In this document: in pieces, positions 36,729 through 45,344 of the stretch
Layout of the letters: each line of letters starts with the position of its first letter
Numbering within the stretch: position 1 is the first letter of the stretch
Position numbers and translations under genes: made by a program
Assembly (NCBI RefSeq): GCF_036885195.1
Contig: NZ_CP133656.1
Location: 1,984,001-2,048,000, forward strand
Direction of reading: 5' to 3'
From: Pectobacterium cacticida
GTDB lineage: Bacteria; Pseudomonadota; Gammaproteobacteria; Enterobacterales; Enterobacteriaceae
Length of the DNA: 64,000 nt
The notes under the pieces: generated by a model
Database searches by the model: none
What the model was told of the DNA's origin: nothing
The model's input: the letters and a program-made list of their open reading frames with translations, nothing else

Positions 36729-37583
36729 ATGACGAATAAAGTGGTAAAGATAGGGGATATCCCGGTCGCCAATAATCTGCCTTTTGTCCTGTTTGGCGGC
36801 ATGAATGTTCTTGAATCACGCGATCTGGCGATGCGTATCTGTGAACATTACGTTAAGGTCACGCAGAAATTGGGCATTCCCTACGTGTTCAAGGCATCTT
36901 TCGATAAAGCGAACCGCTCTTCTATTCATTCTTATCGCGGGCCAGGCCTGGAAGAGGGAATGAAGATATTTCAGGAGCTAAAACAAGCCTTTGGCGTAAA
37001 GATCATTACGGATGTGCATGAATCTTTTCAAGCGCAGCCCGTTGCCGATGTCGTTGATGTGATTCAGCTTCCTGCATTCCTAGCGCGGCAAACTGATTTG
37101 GTAGAAGCGATGGCGAAAACCGGATCGGTCATTAACGTTAAAAAACCGCAATTCGTCAGTCCGGGACAAATGGGAAATATCGTCGACAAGTTTATTGAAG
37201 GCGGTAATGATCAAATCATCCTCTGTGACCGCGGTAGTAACTTCGGTTATGACAATTTAGTTGTCGACATGTTGGGCTTTAATGTCATGAAGCAAGTTTC
37301 CAACGGTGCGCCAGTTATTTTTGATGTTACCCACGCGCTACAGTGTCGCGACCCGTTTGGCGCCGCCTCTAGTGGTCGGCGGGGTCAGGTGACTGAACTG
37401 GCGCGCGCCGGTATGGCCGTAGGCTTAGCCGGATTATTCATTGAAGCTCACCCCGATCCGGCTAACGCAAAGTGTGACGGTCCATCGGCGCTCCCACTGG
37501 ATAAATTAGAGCCGTTTTTACAGCAGATTAAAGCGATTGACGATCTGGTAAAAAGCTTCCCGCCACTGGATACCAGTAAATAA
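36729..37583 (+). CDS. kdsA: KDO-8-phosphate synthase
   Basis: This 284-residue enzyme condenses PEP and arabinose 5-phosphate to KDO-8-P for lipopolysaccharide. The start MTNKVVKIGDIPVANNLPF follows GAAGG and gives the E. coli length; an earlier in-frame ATG at 36681 lacks support. It has the substrate lysine region VFKASFDKANRSS and the loop ALQCRDPFGAASSGRRG. Position ~97 reads DVHESFQAQ where I recall DVHEPSQAQ in E. coli, a local divergence in an otherwise near-identical stretch. Confidence 0.96.
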   Translation: MTNKVVKIGDIPVANNLPFVLFGGMNVLESRDLAMRICEHYVKVTQKLGIPYVFKASFDKANRSSIHSYRGPGLEEGMKIFQELKQAFGVKIITDVHESFQAQPVADVVDVIQLPAFLARQTDLVEAMAKTGSVINVKKPQFVSPGQMGNIVDKFIEGGNDQIILCDRGSNFGYDNLVVDMLGFNVMKQVSNGAPVIFDVTHALQCRDPFGAASSGRRGQVTELARAGMAVGLAGLFIEAHPDPANAKCDGPSALPLDKLEPFLQQIKAIDDLVKSFPPLDTSK

Positions 37584-37601
37584 TCGTGTCTCTATAACAT
37601 A

Positions 37602-37630
37602 AAAAAACCCGCAGAGATTGCGGGTTTTTT
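37602..37630. terminator. kdsA/ydgH intrinsic terminator
   Basis: AAAAAACCCGCA and TGCGGGTTTTTT form a strong hairpin with A- and T-rich flanks. It serves convergent kdsA and ydgH. Confidence 0.9.
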
Positions 37631-37656
37631 GTGATGGCGTACCAATATGCAAAATG

Positions 37657-38610
37657 TTATTTATAGAGATCGGCACTGATCGTAACGTTGTTGCCCTTGC
37701 CTTCCCACTGTCTGGTGATGTGGTAGTACTTAGCGCCTTTCTCGCCAGCACGTTTGGCAACAGCTTCTGATATCTGAGTGCCATTGGCGTAATTGCCACG
37801 AAATTGGATAGAATCGAATGGCACCATTTGTGCTGCGGTGGCATTATTTAGTTCCTGAATTTGTGTGCCATCCGATAACGTTACCGTGTAACGTCCGCCT
37901 TTTGAAGACTGCGTCTCAAAGAAGTTACCCACGCTACGACTAGGGCTGTCAGAGTAAGCCACTCCAGGTATTTCGACCTTTGCGGCTTCAGCACCACCGG
38001 CAGCCAATGCGGCGCGACCCGCATCAGAATCAGCGGGTATCGCATCAGGGCGTTGAAGTTGACGCTTTGGCGCGTCGGCTTTATAGATAAATGCGGTTGC
38101 GCGTTGATTGGTGCTATTCGAGTTCACATCAATCTGGCGTACGATGTAAAACGCATCGGCATGCTTCTCTTTTGCTGCTTTTGCAATCGCGTCGATGAGA
38201 TCGAGCTGGGTGCTGAATAAGCCATTCACCGTGACAGTATCGTAGGGCTCCAACGTATAGGCGACCGCTTTAGGCAATTCTTTTACGCCATGAACCATGC
38301 GATAGGTCTTATCCTGCTGCGCCTTAGGCGCGTCTTTATGGTACAGGTCAACGGTGACATTCCAGTAATCCCCTGAATTGTCATCGATCATGGATTGAAC
38401 GTAAAACGATTCCGCGCCCAATTTATCAGCGCGTTTAGATGCGGCTTCAACGGCTTCATTGATTGCGCTAAAACGTCCCTTAAATGTAATTCGCTCAAAG
38501 GGCTTCAGCGCGGCGGCTTGCTGAGGCGTAAGCTCCTGCGCGGCCTCAGCAGAAAATGCCGAGAGGGAGAGAAACAATGTAGATGCAATGATAGTAACCT
38601 TCAGCTTCAT
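37657..38610 (-). CDS. ydgH: YdgH-like periplasmic protein with three DUF1471 domains
   Basis: This 317-residue exported protein has a signal peptide cut near AEAAQ and three copies of the small DUF1471/BhsA-McbA fold, each starting with a phenylalanine-arginine or similar strand: FERITFKGRFSAINEAVEAA, YDTVTVNGLFSTQLDLIDAI and FDSIQFRGNYANGTQISEAV. Each is followed by a FYxV or YYxI strand. It matches YdgH, which is divergent from pntAB in E. coli as here. DUF1471 proteins are linked to stress and envelope functions; the exact role is unknown. Confidence 0.9.
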   Translation of the reverse strand: MKLKVTIIASTLFLSLSAFSAEAAQELTPQQAAALKPFERITFKGRFSAINEAVEAASKRADKLGAESFYVQSMIDDNSGDYWNVTVDLYHKDAPKAQQDKTYRMVHGVKELPKAVAYTLEPYDTVTVNGLFSTQLDLIDAIAKAAKEKHADAFYIVRQIDVNSNSTNQRATAFIYKADAPKRQLQRPDAIPADSDAGRAALAAGGAEAAKVEIPGVAYSDSPSRSVGNFFETQSSKGGRYTVTLSDGTQIQELNNATAAQMVPFDSIQFRGNYANGTQISEAVAKRAGEKGAKYYHITRQWEGKGNNVTISADLYK

Positions 38611-39181
38611 AAAAGATCCTTTCGCTTTCCTGCAAACTCGAATGATTTAAAGAGGAATGTGGAATAAAGCCGATTATCGCACGGAATAAATTCTTGTGCT
38701 TTAGCATTTTCAGTCTCACTAAGAATGCTAAAGATTCGGTTAGCAACAAGAAAAGTACTGATAATAACGCTTAATGATTGTTTTTCTGTCATAAGGGATA
38801 TTTATATGATTTATACAATTAACAACCTTGTAACACATCATTTTTGTGAAATAGCCCTTAAAAATAGGTCTGAAATAGTGCTACAAGGGATAGGTAAAAG
38901 CATGATTTTTGACCACGAATGGCCTATATAGGCCGTAATAACGCGTCTTTTATGTGAAATTCATTTTATTTATGGATCATCGATTACATTTTCAGTACGT
39001 TATAAATGAGTTCGCCTGCAGGCAGTAAGACGCGCTTTAAACGCGTGGGGCAAGAAGATAATAAGCCGCTCTTTCTATCGCTATATGCGGGATACTGAGC
39101 GAATAAGTCTCGGCGAAATCAAATAACAGAATAGGGTGAGAATAATAACCTTCGTTAAAAATAAGCGAAAAGGGTATCAGC
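38611..39181. promoter_or_regulatory. ydgH-pntA divergent intergenic region with palindromes
   Basis: This 571-base AT-rich region separates divergent ydgH and pntA. GGCCTATATAGGCC at 38921-38934 is a perfect 14-base palindrome. ACGCG...CGCGT near 39030-39047 forms a short hairpin. A 68-codon open frame (38725-38931) has no family resemblance and no ribosome-binding site, so I do not call it. The promoters are not evident. Confidence 0.45.
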
Positions 39182-40711
39182 ATGCGTATTGGTGTACCAA
39201 AAGAACGCTTGGCCAATGAAGCCCGTGTAGCAGCGACGCCGAAAACGGTTGAACAACTGCTAAAACTCGGTTTTGTGGTCACGATAGAGCGTGAAGCGGG
39301 AAAATTGGCGAGTTTTGACGATGCGGCATATGAAGAAGCTGGCGCGTTGATCGTTGATAGCGCTGAAGTCTGGCAGGCCGATATCATTCTAAAGGTGAAT
39401 GCGCCGCAGGATGATGAAATCGAATTGACACGCGCGGGTAGTACGATCGTCAGCTTTATCTGGCCAGCGCAGAATCCAACGTTGTTGGAGAAACTGGCCG
39501 CTCGTCAGGTAACGGTGATGGCGATGGATTCCGTGCCACGTATTTCGCGAGCGCAGTCATTAGATGCGCTCAGTTCAATGGCTAACATCGCCGGTTATCG
39601 TGCCATCGTCGAGGCCGCCCATGAATTTGGCCGCTTCTTTACCGGACAGATAACAGCCGCTGGTAAGGTTCCGCCTGCCAAAGTCATGGTTATCGGTGCC
39701 GGGGTCGCGGGTTTAGCCGCCATCGGTGCAGCGGGTAGCCTAGGCGCGATCGTTCGCGCTTTCGATACTCGCCCTGAGGTTAAAGAGCAGGTGAAAAGCA
39801 TGGGAGCCGAGTTCCTCGAACTCGACTTTCAAGAAGAAGCCGGCAGCGGCGACGGCTATGCTAAGGTCATGTCCGACGCGTTTATCAAAGCCGAAATGGA
39901 GCTGTTTGCCGCACAGGCCAAAGACGTCGATATTATCGTCACTACCGCGTTAATTCCTGGCAAACCGGCACCGCGCCTCATCACTAAAGAGATGGTGCTG
40001 AGCATGAAGCCGGGCAGCGTCATTGTCGATTTAGCGGCGCAAACGGGGGGCAACTGTGAACTGACCGTCGCCGACCATGTGACCGTGACGGAAAATGGCG
40101 TCAAAATTATCGGTTACACCGATTTGCCAAGCCGCTTGCCAACACAATCTTCACAACTTTACGGTACTAACCTGGTTAACTTGCTGAAACTACTCTGTAA
40201 AGAGAAAAACGGCGAAATCAATATCGACTTTGACGATACGGTGATCCGTGGCGTGACCGTCGTTAAAGACGGTGAAATTACCTGGCCTGCACCGCCGATA
40301 CAGGTTTCCGCGCAACCTCAGCAGGCTAAACCCGCACCTCAGGCGGTGAAGGAAGATGTCAAACCTGCATCGCCGTGGAAAAAATACGTGATTTTGGCGA
40401 TCGCCATTGTGCTGTTTGGCTGGCTGGCTGACGCGGCCCCGAAAGAATTTTTGTCTCACTTTACCGTTTTTGCATTGTCTTGCGTGGTGGGGTACTACGT
40501 GGTGTGGAATGTCAGTCATGCTTTACACACGCCGTTGATGTCGGTCACTAACGCGATATCAGGCATCATTGTTGTCGGGGCATTGTTGCAGATCGGGCAC
40601 GGCGGATGGGTATCGTTTTTCTCCTTCATCGCCGTATTGATCGCCAGCATCAATATTTTTGGTGGCTTCACCGTGACTCAGCGTATGCTGAAAATGTTCC
40701 GTAAAAACTAA
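39182..40711 (+). CDS. pntA: NAD(P) transhydrogenase alpha subunit
   Basis: This 509-residue subunit carries the soluble NAD(H)-binding domain (MRIGVPKERLANEARVAATP, VMVIGAGVAGLAAIGAAGSL, RPEVKEQVKSMGAEFLELDF) and four C-terminal membrane helices. With PntB it couples proton entry to hydride transfer from NADH to NADP+. It is followed by pntB after ten bases. Confidence 0.97.
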   Translation: MRIGVPKERLANEARVAATPKTVEQLLKLGFVVTIEREAGKLASFDDAAYEEAGALIVDSAEVWQADIILKVNAPQDDEIELTRAGSTIVSFIWPAQNPTLLEKLAARQVTVMAMDSVPRISRAQSLDALSSMANIAGYRAIVEAAHEFGRFFTGQITAAGKVPPAKVMVIGAGVAGLAAIGAAGSLGAIVRAFDTRPEVKEQVKSMGAEFLELDFQEEAGSGDGYAKVMSDAFIKAEMELFAAQAKDVDIIVTTALIPGKPAPRLITKEMVLSMKPGSVIVDLAAQTGGNCELTVADHVTVTENGVKIIGYTDLPSRLPTQSSQLYGTNLVNLLKLLCKEKNGEINIDFDDTVIRGVTVVKDGEITWPAPPIQVSAQPQQAKPAPQAVKEDVKPASPWKKYVILAIAIVLFGWLADAAPKEFLSHFTVFALSCVVGYYVVWNVSHALHTPLMSVTNAISGIIVVGALLQIGHGGWVSFFSFIAVLIASINIFGGFTVTQRMLKMFRKN

Positions 40712-40721
40712 GGGGTAACAC

Positions 40722-42110
40722 ATGTCTGGTGGATTGGTAACTGCTGCATACATTGTTGCCGCAATTCTCTTTATTTTTAGTTTGGCCGGATTGTCCAAGC
40801 ACGAAACGTCGCAGCAAGGAAATATCTTTGGCATTTGCGGGATGGCGCTTGCGCTGATCGCGACAATTCTGGGGCCGGATTCTGGCAATGTCGGTTGGAT
40901 TATTGTCGCGATGGCGATAGGGGGATCAATCGGCGTTTATCTGGCGCGTAAGGTAGAAATGACCGAAATGCCGGAACTGGTTGCCATTCTCCACAGTTTT
41001 GTGGGGCTGGCGGCAGTGTTGGTCGGCTTTAATAGTTTCCTCGATCATGGTGAAATTACCGACCCGGTAATGGTTAATATCCATTTGACGGAAGTCTTTT
41101 TGGGTATTTTCATCGGTGCGGTAACGTTCACCGGTTCGGTGGTCGCGTTCGGTAAACTGCGCGGTAAAATTTCGTCCAAACCACTGATGCTACCTCATCG
41201 CCATAAAATGAATCTGGCGGCGCTAGTAGTCTCCTTCCTGTTGCTGCTGGTTTTCGTTAATACAGGGAGCGTGGCGTTGCAGGTATTGGCGTTAATTCTG
41301 ATGACAGCCATCGCACTCGTATTTGGCTGGCATCTGGTGGCATCGATTGGCGGCGCGGATATGCCGGTTGTTGTTTCCATGCTTAACTCCTATTCCGGTT
41401 GGGCAGCGGCAGCGGCGGGCTTCATGCTGAGCAATGACTTGCTGATCGTCACGGGGGCATTGGTTGGCTCGTCCGGTGCAATCCTGTCTTACATCATGTG
41501 TAAAGCGATGAATCGCTCCTTTATCAGTGTGATTGCCGGTGGTTTTGGTACGGACGGCGTTTCCTCAGCAGAGAGTGAGGAAATCGGAGAATATCGCGAG
41601 GCGTCAGCGGAAGAAGTGGCTGATTTACTCAAGAATTCAACCTCTGTCATCATCACGCCCGGGTATGGCATGGCGGTAGCGCAGGCACAATACCCTGTGC
41701 ATGACATCACCGCAAAATTGCGGGCGCGTGGTATTAACGTTCGCTTTGGTATTCATCCGGTAGCAGGGCGGTTGCCCGGTCATATGAATGTCCTGCTGGC
41801 CGAAGCGAAAGTCCCTTATGACATCGTATTGGAAATGGATGAAATTAATGACGATTTCGCCGATACCGATACCGTGCTGGTGATTGGCGCGAATGACACC
41901 GTTAACCCGGCGGCACAAGAAGATCCGCACAGCCCGATTGCAGGCATGCCAGTTCTGGAAGTGTGGAAAGCGCAAAATGTCATCGTGTTTAAGCGTTCCA
42001 TGAATACCGGTTACGCTGGCGTACAAAACCCGCTGTTCTTTAAAGAGAATACGCAAATGCTGTTTGGTGATGCGAAAGATAGCGTTGAGGCGATTTTGAA
42101 AGCGCTGTAA
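40722..42110 (+). CDS. pntB: NAD(P) transhydrogenase beta subunit
   Basis: This 462-residue subunit has eight to nine membrane helices and a C-terminal NADP(H)-binding domain (VIITPGYGMAVAQAQYPVHD, RFGIHPVAGRLPGHMNVLLA, VLVIGANDTVNPAAQEDP). GGGGT precedes the start. It forms the proton channel and NADP site of the transhydrogenase. Confidence 0.97.
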   Translation: MSGGLVTAAYIVAAILFIFSLAGLSKHETSQQGNIFGICGMALALIATILGPDSGNVGWIIVAMAIGGSIGVYLARKVEMTEMPELVAILHSFVGLAAVLVGFNSFLDHGEITDPVMVNIHLTEVFLGIFIGAVTFTGSVVAFGKLRGKISSKPLMLPHRHKMNLAALVVSFLLLLVFVNTGSVALQVLALILMTAIALVFGWHLVASIGGADMPVVVSMLNSYSGWAAAAAGFMLSNDLLIVTGALVGSSGAILSYIMCKAMNRSFISVIAGGFGTDGVSSAESEEIGEYREASAEEVADLLKNSTSVIITPGYGMAVAQAQYPVHDITAKLRARGINVRFGIHPVAGRLPGHMNVLLAEAKVPYDIVLEMDEINDDFADTDTVLVIGANDTVNPAAQEDPHSPIAGMPVLEVWKAQNVIVFKRSMNTGYAGVQNPLFFKENTQMLFGDAKDSVEAILKAL

Positions 42111-42136
42111 GCATTAGTGGGTAGTGAAAAATGACC

Positions 42137-42160
42137 AAGGGGCGAATATCGCCCCTTTTT
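42137..42160 (+). terminator. pntB terminator
   Basis: AAGGGGCGA and TCGCCCCTT form a strong stem around a three-base loop, followed by TTT. Confidence 0.9.
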
Positions 42161-42247
42161 AGATCCTCATTAGTGCCTATGTACACCATCGCCAAGGATA
42201 GCGTGAAAGCATCTTGGCATTACGCACGGAACTCCATAGGAGAAGCA

Positions 42248-43198
42248 TCAGTTGTTTTCGTCGTCTTCCAGCGTAATCGGCGAAACAAAGTCATCCGGCT
42301 TGATCGCCAGAAGATCACACTTCAAATGATCAATTACGTGCTCAACGGTATTGCCAATAAAAGCTGCCGAGAGGCCGGTTCTCCCAAGCGACCCTAAAAC
42401 CACCACGCCGGCCTGTAAGTGTTCTGCCAGATCGGGAATCACTTCTTCAGGCAAACCTTTTTCTACATGCGTTACCCGTTCATCCAGACCAAATTTCTGC
42501 CGTAACGCCTTCATCGCGATGAGATGTTGCCCACGAATGGCATCGTTATATACGCTGGGATCAAAATCGGGCAGTTCAATGGCGATATTGATAGGCGTCA
42601 CGGGATAAGCGCCAACCAGATGCACTTCAGTATGATCGACGTGCTGCGCCAGATCGAGCGTTTCAGAGACCAGTTTGATATTCAGTGGGTCGTGATAAGG
42701 GTCTTCACTGGCTAAATTGACGGCGACCAGCGCTCGCCCCTCTGTTGGCCAGGGTTGATCTTTAACCATCCACACCGGGCAAGGGCATTTACGCAAAAGT
42801 TGCCAGTCGGTTGGCGTAAAGATAACGGCTTCCAGTCGATCGTGCTGATGCGCCATTTTCAACAGCAGGTCATGCTGCCCGGAAATGACTTCCCGAATAA
42901 TGGCCTCAAAAGGCTTATTGTGCCATACCACTTTTATTTCAATTGGGACACCGGCTTCAAGATAGTATTTACACTGTTCCGCGATCCAGGCTGTCCGTTG
43001 TTCGATAACGCCCTGACGCATTTCAACTCTATCATCGGGAGAAAGCAGGGTAGTCATCTCATAAGAGAAATCGTAAATCGGCAGGAACGCCTTGATACGG
43101 CCACCAAGCCGCTGAACAAGATAAACCGCCCGACGCAGCGCTGGTTGGTCATCCTGATCTGGGTCAATAGCTACCAGTAAGTTCTGATACTTTGCCAT
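42248..43198 (-). CDS. uspE: universal stress protein E (tandem Usp domains)
   Basis: This 316-residue protein has two UspA domains. It starts MAKYQNLLVAIDPDQDDQPA; the second domain holds GVVVLGSLGRTGLSAAFIGN, the usual ATP-binding-like loop, and ends NTVEHVIDHLKCDLLAIKPD. UspE aids stress survival and cell-cell interaction in E. coli. It lies next to fnr on the same strand, as in E. coli. An 18-base triple tandem repeat sits about 54 bases upstream of its start. Confidence 0.95.
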   Translation of the reverse strand: MAKYQNLLVAIDPDQDDQPALRRAVYLVQRLGGRIKAFLPIYDFSYEMTTLLSPDDRVEMRQGVIEQRTAWIAEQCKYYLEAGVPIEIKVVWHNKPFEAIIREVISGQHDLLLKMAHQHDRLEAVIFTPTDWQLLRKCPCPVWMVKDQPWPTEGRALVAVNLASEDPYHDPLNIKLVSETLDLAQHVDHTEVHLVGAYPVTPINIAIELPDFDPSVYNDAIRGQHLIAMKALRQKFGLDERVTHVEKGLPEEVIPDLAEHLQAGVVVLGSLGRTGLSAAFIGNTVEHVIDHLKCDLLAIKPDDFVSPITLEDDENN

Positions 43199-43251
43199 AG
43201 TTCCTCCAAACAGCCGTTTCTTTACAGTCTGTCAATCAAGAGTACCGCAAC

Positions 43252-43305
43252 GTAATCATTTTGGACAACTTAATCATCTTGAACAGCTTAATCATCTTGA
43301 ACAAC
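43252..43305. repeat. 18-base tandem repeat, three copies
   Basis: Three adjacent 18-base units occupy 43252-43269, 43270-43287 and 43288-43305. Units two and three are TTAATCATCTTGAACAGC and TTAATCATCTTGAACAAC, differing by one base; unit one (GTAATCATTTTGGACAAC) differs at a few. They lie in the uspE promoter region, between fnr and uspE. Copy number may vary between strains. Confidence 0.85.
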
Positions 43306-43409
43306 AGGGATGCACCGTCGAAACACAAAATAGAAAAATCATGGGAGTGCCAGGAGGAGATGGGGAAGGTTGACGTTGCGATACGAAAAAGGAACGCAAC
43401 GTCAATGCA

Positions 43410-44156
43410 TTACTTACGTGAGGAGCCAGCGAGTTCGGAAAGCGCCTCAATATTCTCGATCGTGATGTATTTTCCTTTAACCGCTAACGTACCACTCTTC
43501 TGGAAACGCCCCAACAAGCGGCTAATCGTTTCAACGGTCAGCCCCAGGTAGTTACCAATATCACCACGTGTCATTGTTAAACGAAATTCTCGCGGAGAAA
43601 AACCGCGTTGAGCGAAACGGCGCGAAAGATTATAGATGAACGCCGCAAGACGCTCTTCAGCGTTCTTTTTTGATAACAGCAAAATCATATCCTGATCGCC
43701 ACGAATTTCACCGCTCATCAGGCGCATCATCTGCTGACGCAGGTTGGGCATTTTCCCTGAGAGATCGTCTAGCGTCTCGAAAGGAATTTCGCACACCATT
43801 GATGTTTCCAGTGCCTGAGCAAAACTCGGGTGTTGCGCGGTGCCAATCGCATCGAAACCCACTAAATCACCCGCGAGATGAAAACCTGTAATCTGCTCAT
43901 CACCTTGCTCTGTGATGGTATAGCTTTTTATCGTACCCGAGCGAATAGCGTACAGCGACCTCAATTCATCGCCCGCTTTAAATAGTGCTTGCCCTTTCTG
44001 GATAGGCTTTTTCCTCTCGATGATGTTGTCGAGCTGATCGAGCTCATGTTCATTGAGAGTGAAAGGGATACATAGCTGACTGATACTGCAATCCTGACAG
44101 TGGATTGCACACCCGCCAGACTGGATGCGTCGGATAATGCGCTTTTCCGGGATCAT
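43410..44156 (-). CDS. fnr: FNR, oxygen-responsive global regulator
   Basis: This 248-residue CRP/FNR-family activator has the N-terminal Cys16, 20, 23 and 29 (CAIHCQDC...LC) with a further cysteine in the MVCEIPFETL segment, supplying [4Fe-4S] ligands. The C-terminal recognition helix lies in TRGDIGNYLGLTVETISRLL. Length and sequence match E. coli FNR closely. An FNR-like box lies about 20 bases upstream, so autoregulation is likely. Confidence 0.97.
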   Translation of the reverse strand: MIPEKRIIRRIQSGGCAIHCQDCSISQLCIPFTLNEHELDQLDNIIERKKPIQKGQALFKAGDELRSLYAIRSGTIKSYTITEQGDEQITGFHLAGDLVGFDAIGTAQHPSFAQALETSMVCEIPFETLDDLSGKMPNLRQQMMRLMSGEIRGDQDMILLLSKKNAEERLAAFIYNLSRRFAQRGFSPREFRLTMTRGDIGNYLGLTVETISRLLGRFQKSGTLAVKGKYITIENIEALSELAGSSRK

Positions 44157-44425
44157 AGGCTTTGCTCAGGCAATAATTGATATTGGTCAATTTTAACAGC
44201 TTTTATCGATTGTGATAAGACCGATAATCACGGGAACAGGCCAATAAATAGTGAACTAACCATAATAATTCGAATTTATTGAGAAAAGTTCCGCTTAAAT
44301 AAAATAGGTTCTAAGATAATAATTTGGTTTACCAATGTTACTAAGTGGTAAATGTTGATAAACCAAGTCGCTTATAACGATTAACTATCCGTTAAAAAGT
44401 ACGTCGTTCGAGGAATGCCAACTCA
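44157..44425. other. fnr-ogt intergenic region
   Basis: This 269-base AT-rich region precedes fnr and follows ogt on the minus strand. Apart from the FNR box at its edge and a few AT-rich promoter-like elements, I see no gene or terminator in it. Confidence 0.4.
44177..44190. promoter_or_regulatory. FNR box upstream of fnr
   Basis: TTGATATTGGTCAA fits TTGAT-N4-ATCAA with one mismatch. Its position close to the fnr start suggests negative autoregulation, known for E. coli fnr. Confidence 0.65.
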
Positions 44426-44959
44426 TTATATCGGCAAACTTTTTTGACGCGGTAAATACCCTTCATGAGTTAATAGCCATTGCTTACGCTGAATGCCACC
44501 CGCGTAACCGGTTAGCGCACCGCCGGTCCCAATCACACGGTGGCATGGCACCACAATGCTGACTGGGTTTGAGCCGTTTGCCATGCCGACGGCGCGTGCA
44601 GCGCCAGGTCGTCCCAATTGCGCCGCGAGTTCGCCATAGGTCGTAATCTCGCCACAGGGTATGTGGCGTAATGCCTGCCACACTTGCCGCTGAAATTCGG
44701 TGCCCACAAAAGCAACCGGCAGCGTATCAATAATTGTTAATTCGCCCTCAAAATAGCGGCGCAGGCAGTCCGTCAACCCGCCAGGGTTATGGCTAGTCTG
44801 CAATGAAAAGGGATCATTGCGGTAGCGGCGCTTGAGTGAGCGAAATAACGCGTCCTCATACTCGCACCATTCAACGGCACGTAACCGATCATCCTTGTCA
44901 GCCAGAATCAACAACTCGCCAAGCGGCGTTGCCAGAGTATCCTGAAAAAAAATCTGCAT
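44426..44959 (-). CDS. ogt: methylated-DNA-protein-cysteine methyltransferase
   Basis: This 177-residue repair protein removes methyl groups from O6-methylguanine by suicide transfer to the cysteine in VVPCHRVIG. Other motifs: RALRHIPCGE-type segment QALRHIPCGEITTYGELA and ARAVGMANGSNP. I chose the start MQIFFQDTLATPLGELL, preceded by AAGGA; an upstream in-frame extension of 45 residues looks non-coding. Placement after fnr matches E. coli. Confidence 0.95.
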   Translation of the reverse strand: MQIFFQDTLATPLGELLILADKDDRLRAVEWCEYEDALFRSLKRRYRNDPFSLQTSHNPGGLTDCLRRYFEGELTIIDTLPVAFVGTEFQRQVWQALRHIPCGEITTYGELAAQLGRPGAARAVGMANGSNPVSIVVPCHRVIGTGGALTGYAGGIQRKQWLLTHEGYLPRQKSLPI

Positions 44960-45036
44960 AACGATTCCTTCTGCGTTATTCGCATGGTTATGAGTGACGC
45001 GCTGATTATCCAGTAGCGCCGGACAGATTGGCAACA

Positions 45037-45058
45037 AAATGTGAGAAACATCACATGA
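45037..45058. promoter_or_regulatory. CRP-binding site
   Basis: TGTGAGAAACATCACA is a perfect TGTGA-N6-TCACA, with AAA before and TGA after. It lies about 80 bases upstream of ogt and about 290 upstream of the oxidoreductase gene; the latter, a sugar-type dehydrogenase, is the more natural CRP target but the distance is long. Confidence 0.65.
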
Positions 45059-45344
45059 TAAGGTAAAAAAAGAGAGTGGCATCACGATAGCCACCGCCGA
45101 TTAACCCGGCATATTCTCCGGCCTGATAAGATAGTGAAGTAGACAAATACACTGTGCTACATCGTTGATGCCAAAACGCATCAGGAATCGCCCGTTCCAT
45201 GTGGCTGGCAAGAGACCAATAGCACCCGAAATTGGTAATAGAATCAAACGGTAACGCCATTCAGTTTACTCATGTTTTTCGCACCCAATGTTATGCGCGA
45301 ATCACTAGGCATGTACTCAACACTATTGAGAGGAAGTACACAGA

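Noticed and set aside
38725..38931. 68-codon plus-strand frame in the ydgH-pntA gap
   Set aside because: No Shine-Dalgarno, no recognisable motif, and it is in a regulatory gap.
45051..45260. 69-codon minus-strand frame upstream of ogt
   Set aside because: No family resemblance, no ribosome-binding site, and it overlaps the CRP site and probable ogt promoter.
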